Positions 5,019 to 13,585 of a stretch of DNA of 25,121 nucleotides are shown in pieces; position 1 is the first letter of the stretch; each line of letters begins with the position of its first letter. The notes below the pieces were generated by a model. The model did not search any database. It had not been told where the DNA came from and was given only the letters and a program-made list of their open reading frames with translations. The translations under genes were made by a program, and so were the position numbers. Source of the DNA: a virus. Location: positions 1-25,121 of the IMG/VR virus record IMGVR_UViG_3300028581_001824. One strand, written 5' to 3'.

Positions 5019-7662
5019 TGCGTTGTTTGACAGAGAGCACGATCGCATCCATGTAGTCGAACGCAGAGACGGTCGTCGATGCTATCAAGAATACCCTGCG
5101 AATTTTGTATTTTATTACGAAGACCAACGAGGCAAATTCCAAAGTATCTTTGGAACACCTGTGTCGAGATTTAGTTCGCGCAATAACAAAGAGTTCCGCA
5201 AAGAACTTAGAATACAATCAGGTAAGAAACTATTCGAGTCGGATATTAATCCGTTATTCCGTTGCCTTGAAGAAAACTACAAAGGGCAAGATGGTCCTCG
5301 ACTTAATGTAGCGTTTTTTGACATTGAGGTAGACTTTGATCCCGAGCGTGGTTTTAGTCGTCCGGAAGATCCATTTAATGCTATTACAGCCATTAGTGTT
5401 TACTTACAATGGCTAGAGCAAATGGTTACCTTGGTTGTTCCTCCTAAACACATGAGTAAAGAAACAGCCCAAGAAATTGCCGCTGAATTTGAAAATTGCA
5501 TTGTGTTTGATACCGAAGGGGATTTGCTAAAAACATTTCTAGACTTACTCGAAGATGCTGATGTGCTAACGGGATGGAACAGCGAAGGCTATGATATTCC
5601 ATATACTGTTAATCGTGTTACTCGTATCTTAAGTAAAGATGATACTCGCAGATTCTGTTTATGGAACCAATACCCCAAGCCCAGAGAATTTGAACGATTC
5701 GGGGCAACTAGTCACACCTATGACTTGATCGGTCGGGTACACATGGATTATATGCAACTGTATCGCAAGTACACATACGAAGAACGTCATAGTTATAGTT
5801 TGGATGCCATTGCTGAATACGAGCTAGGCGAAACTAAAACAGTATTCGAAGGTACCCTGGATCAACTGTATAATCAAAACTTCAAACGGTTTATTGAGTA
5901 CAACCGTCAAGACACCATGATTGTTGCCAAGTTAGATAAGAAGTTAAAGTTTTTGGATCTAGCAAATACACTGGCGCATGAAAATACTGTATTACTCCAA
6001 ACCACAATGGGTGCTGTGGCTGTGACCGAGCAGGCTATTATCAACGAAGCCCACGAACGTGGTATGGTAGTGCCTAATCGCAAGGAACGTTACAGCGACG
6101 AGGACACACAGGCCGCGGGTGCTTATGTTGCGTATCCACGCAAAGGCATTCACGAGTATGTAGGCTCTATCGACATTAACTCCTTGTATCCAAGTGCGAT
6201 TCGTGCATTGAACATGGGCCCCGAGACCATTGTCGGACAGTTACGTCCAGTAATGACCGATCGATATATCAAAGAGAAAATGGCCAAGGGTAGTAGCTTT
6301 GCAGCCGCATGGGAAGGCTTATTTGGTAGTTTGGAATACGAAGCTGTAATGGCCATGGAAAAAGGCACAGAGATTACCATTGACTGGCAAGACGGTGAGG
6401 AATCAGTACACAGTGCCGCTGATGTGTGGCATATGATTTTTGATAGCAATCAACCGTGGATGCTTACTGCCAACGGTACAGTCTTTACATATGAAAAAGA
6501 AGCAATTATTCCTGGATTACTCAAGCGTTGGTACAGCGAGCGCCAAGATATGCAGGAAAAACTAAAAGCCTGTACTACCAAGCACGAAGAAGAATATTGG
6601 GATAAACGTCAGTTAGTTAAAAAGATTAATCTTAATAGTTTGTATGGTGCAATCTTAAATCCAGGTTGCAGGTTCTTTGATAAGCGTATCGGTCAATCAA
6701 CTACACTTACCGGTCGTGCCATTGCCAAACACATGGATGCGTATGTAAATGAATGTATCACTGGCAAGTACGACCATGTGGGCGAATCAATCATTTATGG
6801 CGATACTGACTCGTGTTATTTTACGGCATACCCTGTGCTTAAAGATGAAATTGATGCCGGCAAGATGACATGGAATCGAGAAATTGCAGTACAACTCTAC
6901 AACAACATTGCTGATCAAGTCAATATTAGTTTTCCAGGGTTTATGGAAACTGCATTCCATGTACCTAGAGAGATGGGTGAAGTAATCAAAGGTGGCCGCG
7001 AGATTGTAGCCAGCAAGGGGTTGTTTATTACCAAGAAACGCTACGCTGTATTGTACTATGATAAAGAAAACAAGCGGGTGGATACTCACGGCAGTCCTGG
7101 CAAAGTAAAAGCCATGGGACTAGATCTAAAGCGTAGTGATACTCCCAAGGTTATTCAGGAGTTCCTAAGTACCATCCTTGATGATGTATTAACAGGTGCT
7201 ACCCGAGATGAAATTATTGAAAAGATTCGCGAATTTAAATATATCTTTAAAGAGCGCCCAGGTTGGGAAAAAGGATCGCCTAAGCGTGTAAACAACCTAA
7301 CCAAGTATGGCAAGGAAGAAGAACGGCTGGGCAAGGCAAACATGCCAGGACACGTTAGAGCCGCTATGAACTGGAATAATCTACGCAGAATGAATGGCGA
7401 CAAATACAGTTTACAAATTGTAGATGGTATGAAAACCATTGTATGCAAACTAAAAGCTAATCCACTTGGGTGGACAAGCATCGGGTATCCTACAGATGAA
7501 ACACATTTACCACAGTGGTTCAAAGATTTGCCATTTGATGATACTACTATGGAAGCCACAGTGGTTGACCAAAAGTTGGATAATTTATTAAGCGTATTAG
7601 ACTGGGACTTGGCCTCGGCCACTAACACAGAAAATACCTTTCAAACATTATTTGAGTGGTAA
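5005..7662 (+). CDS. 43: T4-like family B DNA polymerase (gp43)
   Basis: The replicative DNA polymerase with proofreading exonuclease, 885 residues, close to the usual 900 of T4 gp43. Exonuclease motifs: ExoI FFDIEVD (105-110), ExoII GWNSEGYDIPY (190-200), ExoIII YNRQD (299-303). Polymerase motifs: A DINSLYPS (390-397), B KINLNSLYG (540-548), C YGDTDS (598-603), then KKRY in the thumb-palm region. The extreme C-terminus FQTLFEW resembles the clamp-binding peptide of T4/RB69 polymerases, which would dock on the gp45 clamp encoded two genes downstream. The start at 5005 is preferred over an in-frame ATG at 4963 because AAGGAAAA precedes it and the upstream residues are read from the HNH gene end. 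The stop is followed one base later by the next ATG. Confidence 0.97.
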   Translation: MSYIDALFDREHDRIHVVERRDGRRCYQEYPANFVFYYEDQRGKFQSIFGTPVSRFSSRNNKEFRKELRIQSGKKLFESDINPLFRCLEENYKGQDGPRLNVAFFDIEVDFDPERGFSRPEDPFNAITAISVYLQWLEQMVTLVVPPKHMSKETAQEIAAEFENCIVFDTEGDLLKTFLDLLEDADVLTGWNSEGYDIPYTVNRVTRILSKDDTRRFCLWNQYPKPREFERFGATSHTYDLIGRVHMDYMQLYRKYTYEERHSYSLDAIAEYELGETKTVFEGTLDQLYNQNFKRFIEYNRQDTMIVAKLDKKLKFLDLANTLAHENTVLLQTTMGAVAVTEQAIINEAHERGMVVPNRKERYSDEDTQAAGAYVAYPRKGIHEYVGSIDINSLYPSAIRALNMGPETIVGQLRPVMTDRYIKEKMAKGSSFAAAWEGLFGSLEYEAVMAMEKGTEITIDWQDGEESVHSAADVWHMIFDSNQPWMLTANGTVFTYEKEAIIPGLLKRWYSERQDMQEKLKACTTKHEEEYWDKRQLVKKINLNSLYGAILNPGCRFFDKRIGQSTTLTGRAIAKHMDAYVNECITGKYDHVGESIIYGDTDSCYFTAYPVLKDEIDAGKMTWNREIAVQLYNNIADQVNISFPGFMETAFHVPREMGEVIKGGREIVASKGLFITKKRYAVLYYDKENKRVDTHGSPGKVKAMGLDLKRSDTPKVIQEFLSTILDDVLTGATRDEIIEKIREFKYIFKERPGWEKGSPKRVNNLTKYGKEEERLGKANMPGHVRAAMNWNNLRRMNGDKYSLQIVDGMKTIVCKLKANPLGWTSIGYPTDETHLPQWFKDLPFDDTTMEATVVDQKLDNLLSVLDWDLASATNTENTFQTLFEW

Positions 7663-7663
7663 T

Positions 7664-8599
7664 ATGAAACTCAGCGAACTTGTTAATTATCGTAATCAGC
7701 TAAATGCCTTGTCTGCATTACCAGCGTTAACCACAGCTACAGGTGAACTTGATAAAGTTTTACATTTAGTTAACACTCAGCCAGAGTTAATAAACTCAAT
7801 GACTCACAATCTTGATGCCCAGTATGCTACTATACAACAGGCATTTGAAAATTTTGAAACTGATCTTAATAATTTAAAAGCCCAACTAAAATTAAAAATT
7901 GAAGAAGCCGAGAGGCCCTGGTTTCAAGAGAGTTATGTATTATATGACCAAGGAGAGTTATATCAATCAGCAGATTCTATTCTTAAGTTGCGTCAAGATA
8001 ATTCTGTAGAATCTACTCCATTTCGTATAAGACTAAATCAATATGCTAATTGGAAACACTCAGCAATGGTTATTCGCCCAGGTCTTGAAACATTCGTTGA
8101 AGATATGGTAGCATATGATCCTCTTTATCTTGTAGACCTCTCGCATGAATATCTCGCACCTGCAATGCAAAAATTTAATCAGCAATATCAAAATCGTCTT
8201 AGACCATATGTGGTCAAGGAAAGTGCCGATGATGAAATTTTGGGTAAATTACCCAACAATCAATTTGGCATGTGCCTTGCCTATAACTATTTTAATTTTA
8301 GACCCTTTGAAATAATTAGACAATACCTAGCCGAGATCTATCAAAAACTTAAACCAGGCGGCATTTTTGCATTTACCTTTAACGACTGTGACCGAGCAAG
8401 TGCAGTTATATTAGTAGAGCAATATTATTGCTGTTATACTCCGGGATATCTTGTTCGAGAATTGGCCATAACCATGGGCTATGAAATTGTGTACTCGTTA
8501 AGTGACCCAGGCCCATCAACCTGGATCGAATTAAAGAAACCAGGAGTATTGTCCTCGCTCAAAGGCGGTCAAGCCCTGGCAAAAATATTACCAAAGTAG
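7664..8599 (+). CDS. methyltransferase-like phage protein between polymerase and clamp
   Basis: A 311-residue protein whose ATG follows the polymerase stop (TAATATG), so translation is probably coupled. Residues 1-90 are helical and probably coiled (DLNNLKAQLKLKIEEAE). Residues 125-300 resemble a class I SAM-dependent methyltransferase: a VDLSHEY strand-2-like acidic motif, an N-Q-F-G...YNYFNF motif-IV-like region, and LKPGGIFAFTF typical of strand 5. The glycine-rich SAM loop (GxGxG) is not recognisable; MVIRPGLETFVEDM sits in its place. The fold is therefore likely, but SAM binding and activity are uncertain. I recall similar proteins in T4-like cyanophages. The substrate is unknown; the location in the replication cluster hints at a DNA- or nucleotide-related role. 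Confidence 0.7.
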   Translation: MKLSELVNYRNQLNALSALPALTTATGELDKVLHLVNTQPELINSMTHNLDAQYATIQQAFENFETDLNNLKAQLKLKIEEAERPWFQESYVLYDQGELYQSADSILKLRQDNSVESTPFRIRLNQYANWKHSAMVIRPGLETFVEDMVAYDPLYLVDLSHEYLAPAMQKFNQQYQNRLRPYVVKESADDEILGKLPNNQFGMCLAYNYFNFRPFEIIRQYLAEIYQKLKPGGIFAFTFNDCDRASAVILVEQYYCCYTPGYLVRELAITMGYEIVYSLSDPGPSTWIELKKPGVLSSLKGGQALAKILPK

Positions 8600-8628
8600 T
8601 TGCAAAATCTAAATAAATCAAGTATAAT
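8600..8628 (+). promoter_or_regulatory. sigma70-type promoter for the sliding clamp, with embedded CTAAATA
   Basis: TTGCAA, 17 bases, TATAAT: four of six -35 bases and a perfect -10, followed by AAGGAG and the clamp ATG. The spacer contains CTAAATA (8609-8615), a variant of the T4 late box, so the site may be used both early and late. Confidence 0.7.
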
Positions 8629-8649
8629 CAAACACAAGGAGAATTATCA

Positions 8650-9372
8650 ATGAAGGATCACTTATTAGACTTAGTAGAGCACACACACGATTTAGGCTGT
8701 ATCGATCTGGTTAAACTTACCGGCGATGACAAAACCACTGTTATTTCAGGTGTAGCCGAAGACCGTAGTGTAGTAGTAGACGGCACATTTGCCTCACCAC
8801 ATGCAGACTTTATCGGCACATTCGGTATGCCAAATTTAAGCAAGTTAAAAATCTTGTTGAACTTGCAAGAATATAAAGAAAATGCCGAATTAAGTCTTAC
8901 TAAGAGAGACACAGGCGCACCAGATGGCATTAACTTTAAAAATGCCACAGGCGATTTTAAAAATAATTATCGTTTTATGGCCGCCGAAATTGTTAATGAA
9001 AAACTTAAAACAGTTAAGTTTAAGGGTGTAAATTGGAATATTGAGTTTGAACCAACAGTGGCTAGTATTCAGCGACTTAAGATGCAAGCACAAGCCAATG
9101 CCGAAGAAGTTAACTTCCAAGCAAAAACAGAAAACGGTGACTTGAAGTTTTTCTTTGGTGATCACTCTACACACGCTGGCAACTTTGTGTTTCAACCAGG
9201 CGTTACTGGTACACTCAAACGTGCATGGGCTTGGCCTATCAAGACTGTAATTAGTATTCTTGACCTAACTGGTGATAAGACATTTAAGATCTCAGATGAC
9301 GGAGCCGCAATGATTACTGTTGATTCCGGGCTTGCTGTTTATAACTATATTCTCCCAGCACAATCTAAATAA
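8650..9372 (+). CDS. 45: sliding clamp, DNA polymerase processivity factor (gp45)
   Basis: A 240-residue protein with the length and layout of T4 gp45 (228 residues), which forms a trimeric ring around DNA, tethers the polymerase and, in T4, activates late transcription. Features consistent with the family are the repeated beta-alpha-beta pattern of a PCNA-type fold, the NNYRFM segment near residue 108, the KFFFGDHSTHAGNFVF segment near 165-180, and the C-terminal strand AVYNYILPA. An AAGGAG ribosome-binding site lies eight bases upstream, and the gene has its own promoter. In T4 the clamp-loader genes 44 and 62 follow gene 45; here a dpdA-like gene follows instead, so the loader must lie outside the window. 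Confidence 0.85.
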   Translation: MKDHLLDLVEHTHDLGCIDLVKLTGDDKTTVISGVAEDRSVVVDGTFASPHADFIGTFGMPNLSKLKILLNLQEYKENAELSLTKRDTGAPDGINFKNATGDFKNNYRFMAAEIVNEKLKTVKFKGVNWNIEFEPTVASIQRLKMQAQANAEEVNFQAKTENGDLKFFFGDHSTHAGNFVFQPGVTGTLKRAWAWPIKTVISILDLTGDKTFKISDDGAAMITVDSGLAVYNYILPAQSK

Positions 9373-9375
9373 TAG

Positions 9376-11073
9376 ATGACTCAAGATAACTTAACAGCCA
9401 AGCAAAACGATTTTGCTGTTTTTCTTCCGGCTATCAGTGGCTTCTATTCTACGTTTATTGGCAAGCAACGTGATCCAGTAAACGGACCTTATGTAGATCC
9501 TGCTCGTATGCCCGCAGGTCTTAAAGATATGGAGATGATGAATTGGCTAAACCCACAGAAAGGATTGTTTCCTTACAAGTGGTCATTATGCTCCGGCGGA
9601 CATGCTAACTTAGATCTCAATAAGCAAGACTGGTCGGAGGACATGGTTCGCAATCGTGATCCTGGATCGTTTATGTTGGGTGACTCGGGTGGGTTCCAGA
9701 TTGCCAAAGGATTATGGGAAGGCGAATGGCGAGACCCGACTAGTCCGGCAGTATTGGCTAAGATGGCCGAGGCAGTTGCCAAGGGCATCGAACATGTACC
9801 AGATCTAAAACCCGATGGAACTCCTAAGCATGATAAGAACGGCAATACCAAATATATCAAAATTGATCATGTTAAACAATATCAAAATCTATTAGATGCG
9901 GCGCAAAAGAAGCGCGATGCTGTTCTTAAATGGATGGATGGTATAGCAGACTATGGCATGATCTTAGATATTCCAACTTGGGTTATTCACGATAAGAAAG
10001 CCAGCAAGGCCTGTGGTATTACCACCTATGAAGAAGCAGTTGCGGCCACTAAGTTTAATAACGATTACTTCATGCAACATCGTAAAGGTGTAGCCAATGG
10101 CGGTGCCAAGTTCTTAAATGTATTGCAAGGGTCAAACCACGCAGAAGCAGACAAGTGGTACGATCTAATGAAAGACTATTGTGACCCTGCAAAATATCCA
10201 GACACACACTTTAATGGGTGGAGTATGGGTGGTCAGAATATGTGTGACATTCACTTGGTGCTCAAACGATTAGTGGCATTGCGGCACGATAACTTGTTAC
10301 AAGAAGGCGTTCATGATTGGATGCACTTCCTGGGCACAAGTAAACTAGAGTGGGCGGTATTATTAACAGACATTCAACGTGCTGTTCGTAAGTATGTTAA
10401 TCCTGCATTTACAATCTCGTTTGATTGTGCTAGTCCATTCTTAGCCACAGCCAATGGACAAGTGTACCATCATATCGATTTACCGCACAATGAAAAATGG
10501 TGCTATCGTATGAGTCCCATTGTGGATGACAAAAAGTACTCAGCCGACACACGACCATATGGTCCAACTGTGGTTGCTGAAGGATTTGTTAAACACTTTG
10601 ACGAAAGTCCAATTAGCCAACAGTTACAAATGAAAGATATTTGTATCTATAAGCCAGGTGATCTAAATAAGATTGGTAAAGAAGGCAAAACATCATGGGA
10701 TAGTTTTAGCTATGCATTGCTAATGGGTCACAATGTATGGATGCACTTAGAAGCAGTACAGCGAGCAAACCGTGAATATGACAATGGGTCGTGGCCTGCT
10801 ATGATGTGGAACCAAAATGGTGATCATGCTCGATTTAAAGATATTGTAGATGCGATTTTTGCCACAAGTAGTCGAGACGAAGCCGAAGCAATTATCGAAC
10901 ACTATGATCGCTATTGGATGGACATTGTAGGCACCCGTGGATTTAAAGGCAAGAAAACCAAAAATGCCAGGGCACAGTTTAACATTTTGTTTGATGTTGA
11001 AGAACCCGATGATGGCCTAGACGGTGATGAAATTGAATTAGATCAAAATAAATTAGACGCTTTGGAGGCATAA
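9376..11073 (+). CDS. dpdA: DpdA-like DNA-guanine transglycosylase (TGT superfamily)
   Basis: A 565-residue member of the tRNA-guanine transglycosylase superfamily. DpdA enzymes swap guanine in DNA for a 7-deazaguanine derivative, protecting phage DNA from restriction. Visible family motifs are GDSGGFQ (102-108) with the general-base Asp103, a substrate-pocket NVLQG (248-252, cf. GIVQGG in bacterial TGT), GWSMGG (281-286), HFLGTSK (317-323), and SFDCASP (348-354) where D350 corresponds to the nucleophile in FDCVxPTR. The CxC/zinc signature of tRNA-type TGT is not seen, favouring the DNA-acting branch. It is longer than tRNA TGTs (about 375 residues). The presence of folE and queD in the same window supports the DNA-modification role. 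The start lies four bases after the clamp stop; no ribosome-binding site is visible. Confidence 0.85.
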   Translation: MTQDNLTAKQNDFAVFLPAISGFYSTFIGKQRDPVNGPYVDPARMPAGLKDMEMMNWLNPQKGLFPYKWSLCSGGHANLDLNKQDWSEDMVRNRDPGSFMLGDSGGFQIAKGLWEGEWRDPTSPAVLAKMAEAVAKGIEHVPDLKPDGTPKHDKNGNTKYIKIDHVKQYQNLLDAAQKKRDAVLKWMDGIADYGMILDIPTWVIHDKKASKACGITTYEEAVAATKFNNDYFMQHRKGVANGGAKFLNVLQGSNHAEADKWYDLMKDYCDPAKYPDTHFNGWSMGGQNMCDIHLVLKRLVALRHDNLLQEGVHDWMHFLGTSKLEWAVLLTDIQRAVRKYVNPAFTISFDCASPFLATANGQVYHHIDLPHNEKWCYRMSPIVDDKKYSADTRPYGPTVVAEGFVKHFDESPISQQLQMKDICIYKPGDLNKIGKEGKTSWDSFSYALLMGHNVWMHLEAVQRANREYDNGSWPAMMWNQNGDHARFKDIVDAIFATSSRDEAEAIIEHYDRYWMDIVGTRGFKGKKTKNARAQFNILFDVEEPDDGLDGDEIELDQNKLDALEA

Positions 11074-11279
11074 TGATTGACCATTTAGAACATAGATTGA
11101 AACGCTTAGAAGAAGATCATGCCCAAATTAACAAACGAATTGATGGTTTGGAAAGTACCGGCGTGTTTGAAGATGCTACTTTAGAGGTTTTGAAGAAGCA
11201 ACGGTTGCATTTGAAGGACGAACTTGTTAAACTTAAACTTAAACTTGCATACGAACTTGGCGAAGCTGAAAATGATTAG
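11073..11279 (+). CDS. small coiled-coil protein, DUF465/YdcH-like
   Basis: A 68-residue, almost entirely helical, highly charged protein whose ATG overlaps the dpdA stop by one base (TAATG). The pattern LEHRLKRLEEDHAQINKRI...LKKQRLHLKDELVKL matches the short helical hairpin of the DUF465 (YdcH-like) family, whose ending (L-K-K-x-x-L-x-L-K-D-E) is very typical. The molecular role of the family is unknown. It is translationally coupled to both neighbours and might assist the transglycosylase or the next protein (inference). Confidence 0.75.
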   Translation: MIDHLEHRLKRLEEDHAQINKRIDGLESTGVFEDATLEVLKKQRLHLKDELVKLKLKLAYELGEAEND

Positions 11280-11805
11280 AGATGGGCACGAAGAAGTAAG
11301 TTTCTTTATTGGAACCGAAGTAGAACATACACCAGCGTTTGGTATGCTAACTCTATTTGTAGTTGGGGTTCATTCTCAAGATGCTATTACGCAGGCAATC
11401 AATACACACTATGCATTGGGTGGATATCCTATTACCCACGTATACTTTGGTGCTAATCAAAGTTTCCCAAGCCTGGATAAGAACGATTTCGATGCTTGGC
11501 ACGAATGGGAAAGCATGATACAGTTATGCCTTGACGCTGGATGGTTATGCACTCTTGATTTAGATCACGCACAAGCCGAAGGCCTGTTAGAATCCGGCCT
11601 TGTAGAGCATCACAATTTTATACCAATGATTTCTGTTAAACTCCCTTATATTAAACAATTTGGATACAATGCCACTCTTAAAATTGATGACAAAGACTTT
11701 GCAGCAACAAACCCAGGCGTCTGGTGCCACTCGCTACACGACTTACAAAAGCGTGAGGTGTTTACTAACTGGTCTAAATACACAAAGGATGAAGTAATAA
11801 AATGA
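11272..11805 (+). CDS. phage protein of unknown function coupled to dpdA
   Basis: A 177-residue protein. The ATG at 11272 lies inside the end of the previous gene (eight-base overlap) and gives a sensible beginning (MIRDGHEEVSFFIGTEVEHTPAFG); upstream in-frame codons belong to the other frame. It shows alternating hydrophobic strands and helices (MLTLFVVGV, HVYFGANQSF, WLCTLDLDH, FIPMISVKLP), which suggests an alpha/beta or partial barrel fold, and has a well-defined C-terminal motif TNPGVWCHSLHDL. No catalytic signature is recognised. I recall similar proteins in T4-like marine phages but know of no function. Its place in a four-gene coupled string after dpdA makes a role in the base-modification pathway possible, which is inference only. 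Confidence 0.7.
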   Translation: MIRDGHEEVSFFIGTEVEHTPAFGMLTLFVVGVHSQDAITQAINTHYALGGYPITHVYFGANQSFPSLDKNDFDAWHEWESMIQLCLDAGWLCTLDLDHAQAEGLLESGLVEHHNFIPMISVKLPYIKQFGYNATLKIDDKDFAATNPGVWCHSLHDLQKREVFTNWSKYTKDEVIK

Positions 11806-12146
11806 GAAACTGGTTAAGACAAAAATTAATTAACATATTAATAGACGATGGCACAGAGCCAGAGAAGAATGCCCCCCGGCAACGACCTGCCACAATGAAT
11901 CGTACAACTCGAGGTAGTATTAGTGTTTGCTTGGATGACGGATTTGACAACAGCCCGGAAGGCATCGATCTTCCAGATCCTATTGTGTTTAAGGTGCAAG
12001 CAGTGTCGGGTGGAACAGTAGTCGAGTCCAAGTGGTATGATCACAAAAAAGACGAGCAACGCATTAAACTACACATTATTACCCAGGATGAAAACTTATC
12101 AGAATCTATTGGTAAAATTGTAACTATGGAGTTATTACAGAAATGA
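11802..12146 (+). CDS. small phage protein of unknown function
   Basis: A 114-residue protein starting by ATGA overlap with the previous stop and ending by ATGA overlap with the next start. It begins with an amphipathic, basic helix (MRNWLRQKLINILI), then has a Pro/Arg-rich linker and a beta-rich C-terminal half (VFKVQAVSGGTVVESKWYDHKK, RIKLHIIT). It has no signal peptide or catalytic motif. The layout resembles short uncharacterised T4-like phage proteins. Function unknown. Confidence 0.65.
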   Translation: MRNWLRQKLINILIDDGTEPEKNAPRQRPATMNRTTRGSISVCLDDGFDNSPEGIDLPDPIVFKVQAVSGGTVVESKWYDHKKDEQRIKLHIITQDENLSESIGKIVTMELLQK

Positions 12147-12586
12147 TACCAGAACAACGTGAAACTATTGAACGAGTCATGCAGGGCGCACAACGTCAGA
12201 TCTGGACGACTTTCAGGAAAGAAGGAATTCATCGGTATCCAGCTGCGGCAACCGATCCAATGTTATGTACAGCAGGAGAATATGATGTATCGTTTTTGGC
12301 TAATCCTCATCGTCACATTTTCTGGTTTAAAGTTTGGATAGATGTATTTCATAATGATCGTGATTTGGAATTTATACAGGTAAAGCGTTGGCTCGAAGGT
12401 CTGTATAATAAAGATATTTTACAACTTGATTTCAAAAGTGTAGAGATGATCGCAGATGATTTATATTTACAAATTGCAGATCGTTATCCAGGTCGTGCAG
12501 TAGTAATTGAAGTATCCGAAGACGGCGAGAACGGATGCTCCATTAGTTATAACCTTACTCGTCCAACACACTCAATTGTAATTTAA
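12143..12586 (+). CDS. T-fold protein related to QueD/pterin synthases (tentative)
   Basis: A 147-residue protein coupled to the previous gene by ATGA. Its motif order is that of the tetrahydropterin-synthase (T-fold) group: an H-x-H pair in HRHIFWFKVWIDVFHNDRDLEF (residues 56-77), where zinc-binding histidines sit in QueD; DFKSVEMIADDLY (96-108), matching the conserved Glu of the (P)T-x-E-x-L-A segment; and VIEVSEDGENGCSISY (121-136), where the substrate-anchoring Glu of the last strand lies. The catalytic Cys-His-Asp set of QueD is not clear, so it may bind a pterin- or deazaguanine-like ligand without doing the QueD reaction. It sits in the coupled string after dpdA. T-fold assignment is moderate; function unknown. 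Confidence 0.55.
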   Translation: MIPEQRETIERVMQGAQRQIWTTFRKEGIHRYPAAATDPMLCTAGEYDVSFLANPHRHIFWFKVWIDVFHNDRDLEFIQVKRWLEGLYNKDILQLDFKSVEMIADDLYLQIADRYPGRAVVIEVSEDGENGCSISYNLTRPTHSIVI

Positions 12587-12596
12587 AGGAAACATT

Positions 12597-12824
12597 ATGG
12601 GCAAGCCCCAACATCGTGTAAACCCAAGAGCCCTTCAAGCATTTGAAGATTTATCAATTTACTTAGAATTCTGTGTCGACTACGGTTATCGCTATAACGA
12701 AGCCGACTTGTATAACTTCAAGAGTTATGCTTGGCAACAGTACAACAAGTTTACACAAGGCAAAAACGCCAAGAACATGTGGGATGAAGATACACGTAGA
12801 TTCTCTGGATATCGTCGTGCGTAA
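12597..12824 (+). CDS. small phage protein, unknown function
   Basis: A 75-residue, Tyr/Asn/Arg-rich, basic protein preceded by AAAGGAAA about seven bases before the ATG. It contains EFCVDYGYRYNEADLYNF and ends DEDTRRFSGYRRA. I recall close relatives among small conserved T4-like marine phage proteins of this size with the same VNPRA...YLEFCVDYGY beginning, but no function is known. It lies 10 bases after the T-fold gene and probably belongs to the same transcript. Confidence 0.65.
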   Translation: MGKPQHRVNPRALQAFEDLSIYLEFCVDYGYRYNEADLYNFKSYAWQQYNKFTQGKNAKNMWDEDTRRFSGYRRA

Positions 12825-12835
12825 TAAGTAATAAA

Positions 12836-13585
12836 ATGCCTCGCAGAAAAACCAAAGAAGAATTTATACAAGAAGCCATAGCGGTACACGGTACTAAGTA
12901 TGATTACTCTTTGGTTGATTATGTAAACAATAGAACCAAAGTAACTATAATCTGTCCTACACACGGTAAATTCTCAATTTCGCCAGCAGGGCATTCCTGT
13001 ATGAAATATGGATGTATTGAATGCGGCGGTACTCGTAAAAAGACAACAAACGAGTTTATAGAACAAGCCAATGCGTTACACAAACATAGATATGATTATG
13101 ACAAAACGGTTTATGTAAATCAAGAAACTCCAATATTTGTTAAATGTTTAACTCACGGCGAATATACCCAAACACCGTTTGAACATTTACACTCATTTGG
13201 GTGTCGAGAATGTGGCATTGTACAGCGAACTATTACTAAGATTGAAGCAGGATTGATTCCGCCCGATGTGCTTGACAAATCTGCGTATGAAGTGTATTAT
13301 CAACAAGTAAGACGCCTTACTAATCGTAGTTATAAACAGCACAAAGAAAAAATCAATCCTCTTAACTTAAAACGGGCACACCAAAATGCTAATCATTTAG
13401 ATCATATCTATTCGATAGTATATGGGTTTCACAATAATGTACCTCCAGAAGTAATAGGGCATTGGACTAATTTACGAATGACTAACGGGTTAGACAATTT
13501 AATAAAAAATAGTCGTTGCGATAAAACTTTAGAGCAACTATATGAAGATTACAATTTAATAGAAGGAATGTTATGCGAAAGCTAA
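12836..13585 (+). CDS. putative homing endonuclease with two DUF723 repeats and an HNH-like C-domain
   Basis: A 249-residue protein. Two tandem DUF723-type repeats of about 62 residues occupy 7-64 and 69-126: each has (E/F)FI..A...H...YDY...YVN...(V/I)..C.(T)HG.(F/Y)...P..H....GC.EC, with paired cysteines and histidines that suggest small zinc-binding DNA-recognition units. The C-terminal part, LDHIYSIVYGF, GHWTNLRMTNGLDNLIKNSRC, resembles the His-Asn-containing nuclease domain found behind such repeats in phage mobile genes. The gene ends 13 bases inside the following glycosyltransferase gene, whose ribosome-binding site it contains. No ribosome-binding site is seen before its own ATG. Confidence 0.75.
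   Translation: MPRRKTKEEFIQEAIAVHGTKYDYSLVDYVNNRTKVTIICPTHGKFSISPAGHSCMKYGCIECGGTRKKTTNEFIEQANALHKHRYDYDKTVYVNQETPIFVKCLTHGEYTQTPFEHLHSFGCRECGIVQRTITKIEAGLIPPDVLDKSAYEVYYQQVRRLTNRSYKQHKEKINPLNLKRAHQNANHLDHIYSIVYGFHNNVPPEVIGHWTNLRMTNGLDNLIKNSRCDKTLEQLYEDYNLIEGMLCES

Noticed and set aside
7155-7628. 157-codon minus-strand reading frame inside the polymerase gene
   Set aside because: It is opposite conserved polymerase sequence, with Ser/Pro-rich composition and no start signals.
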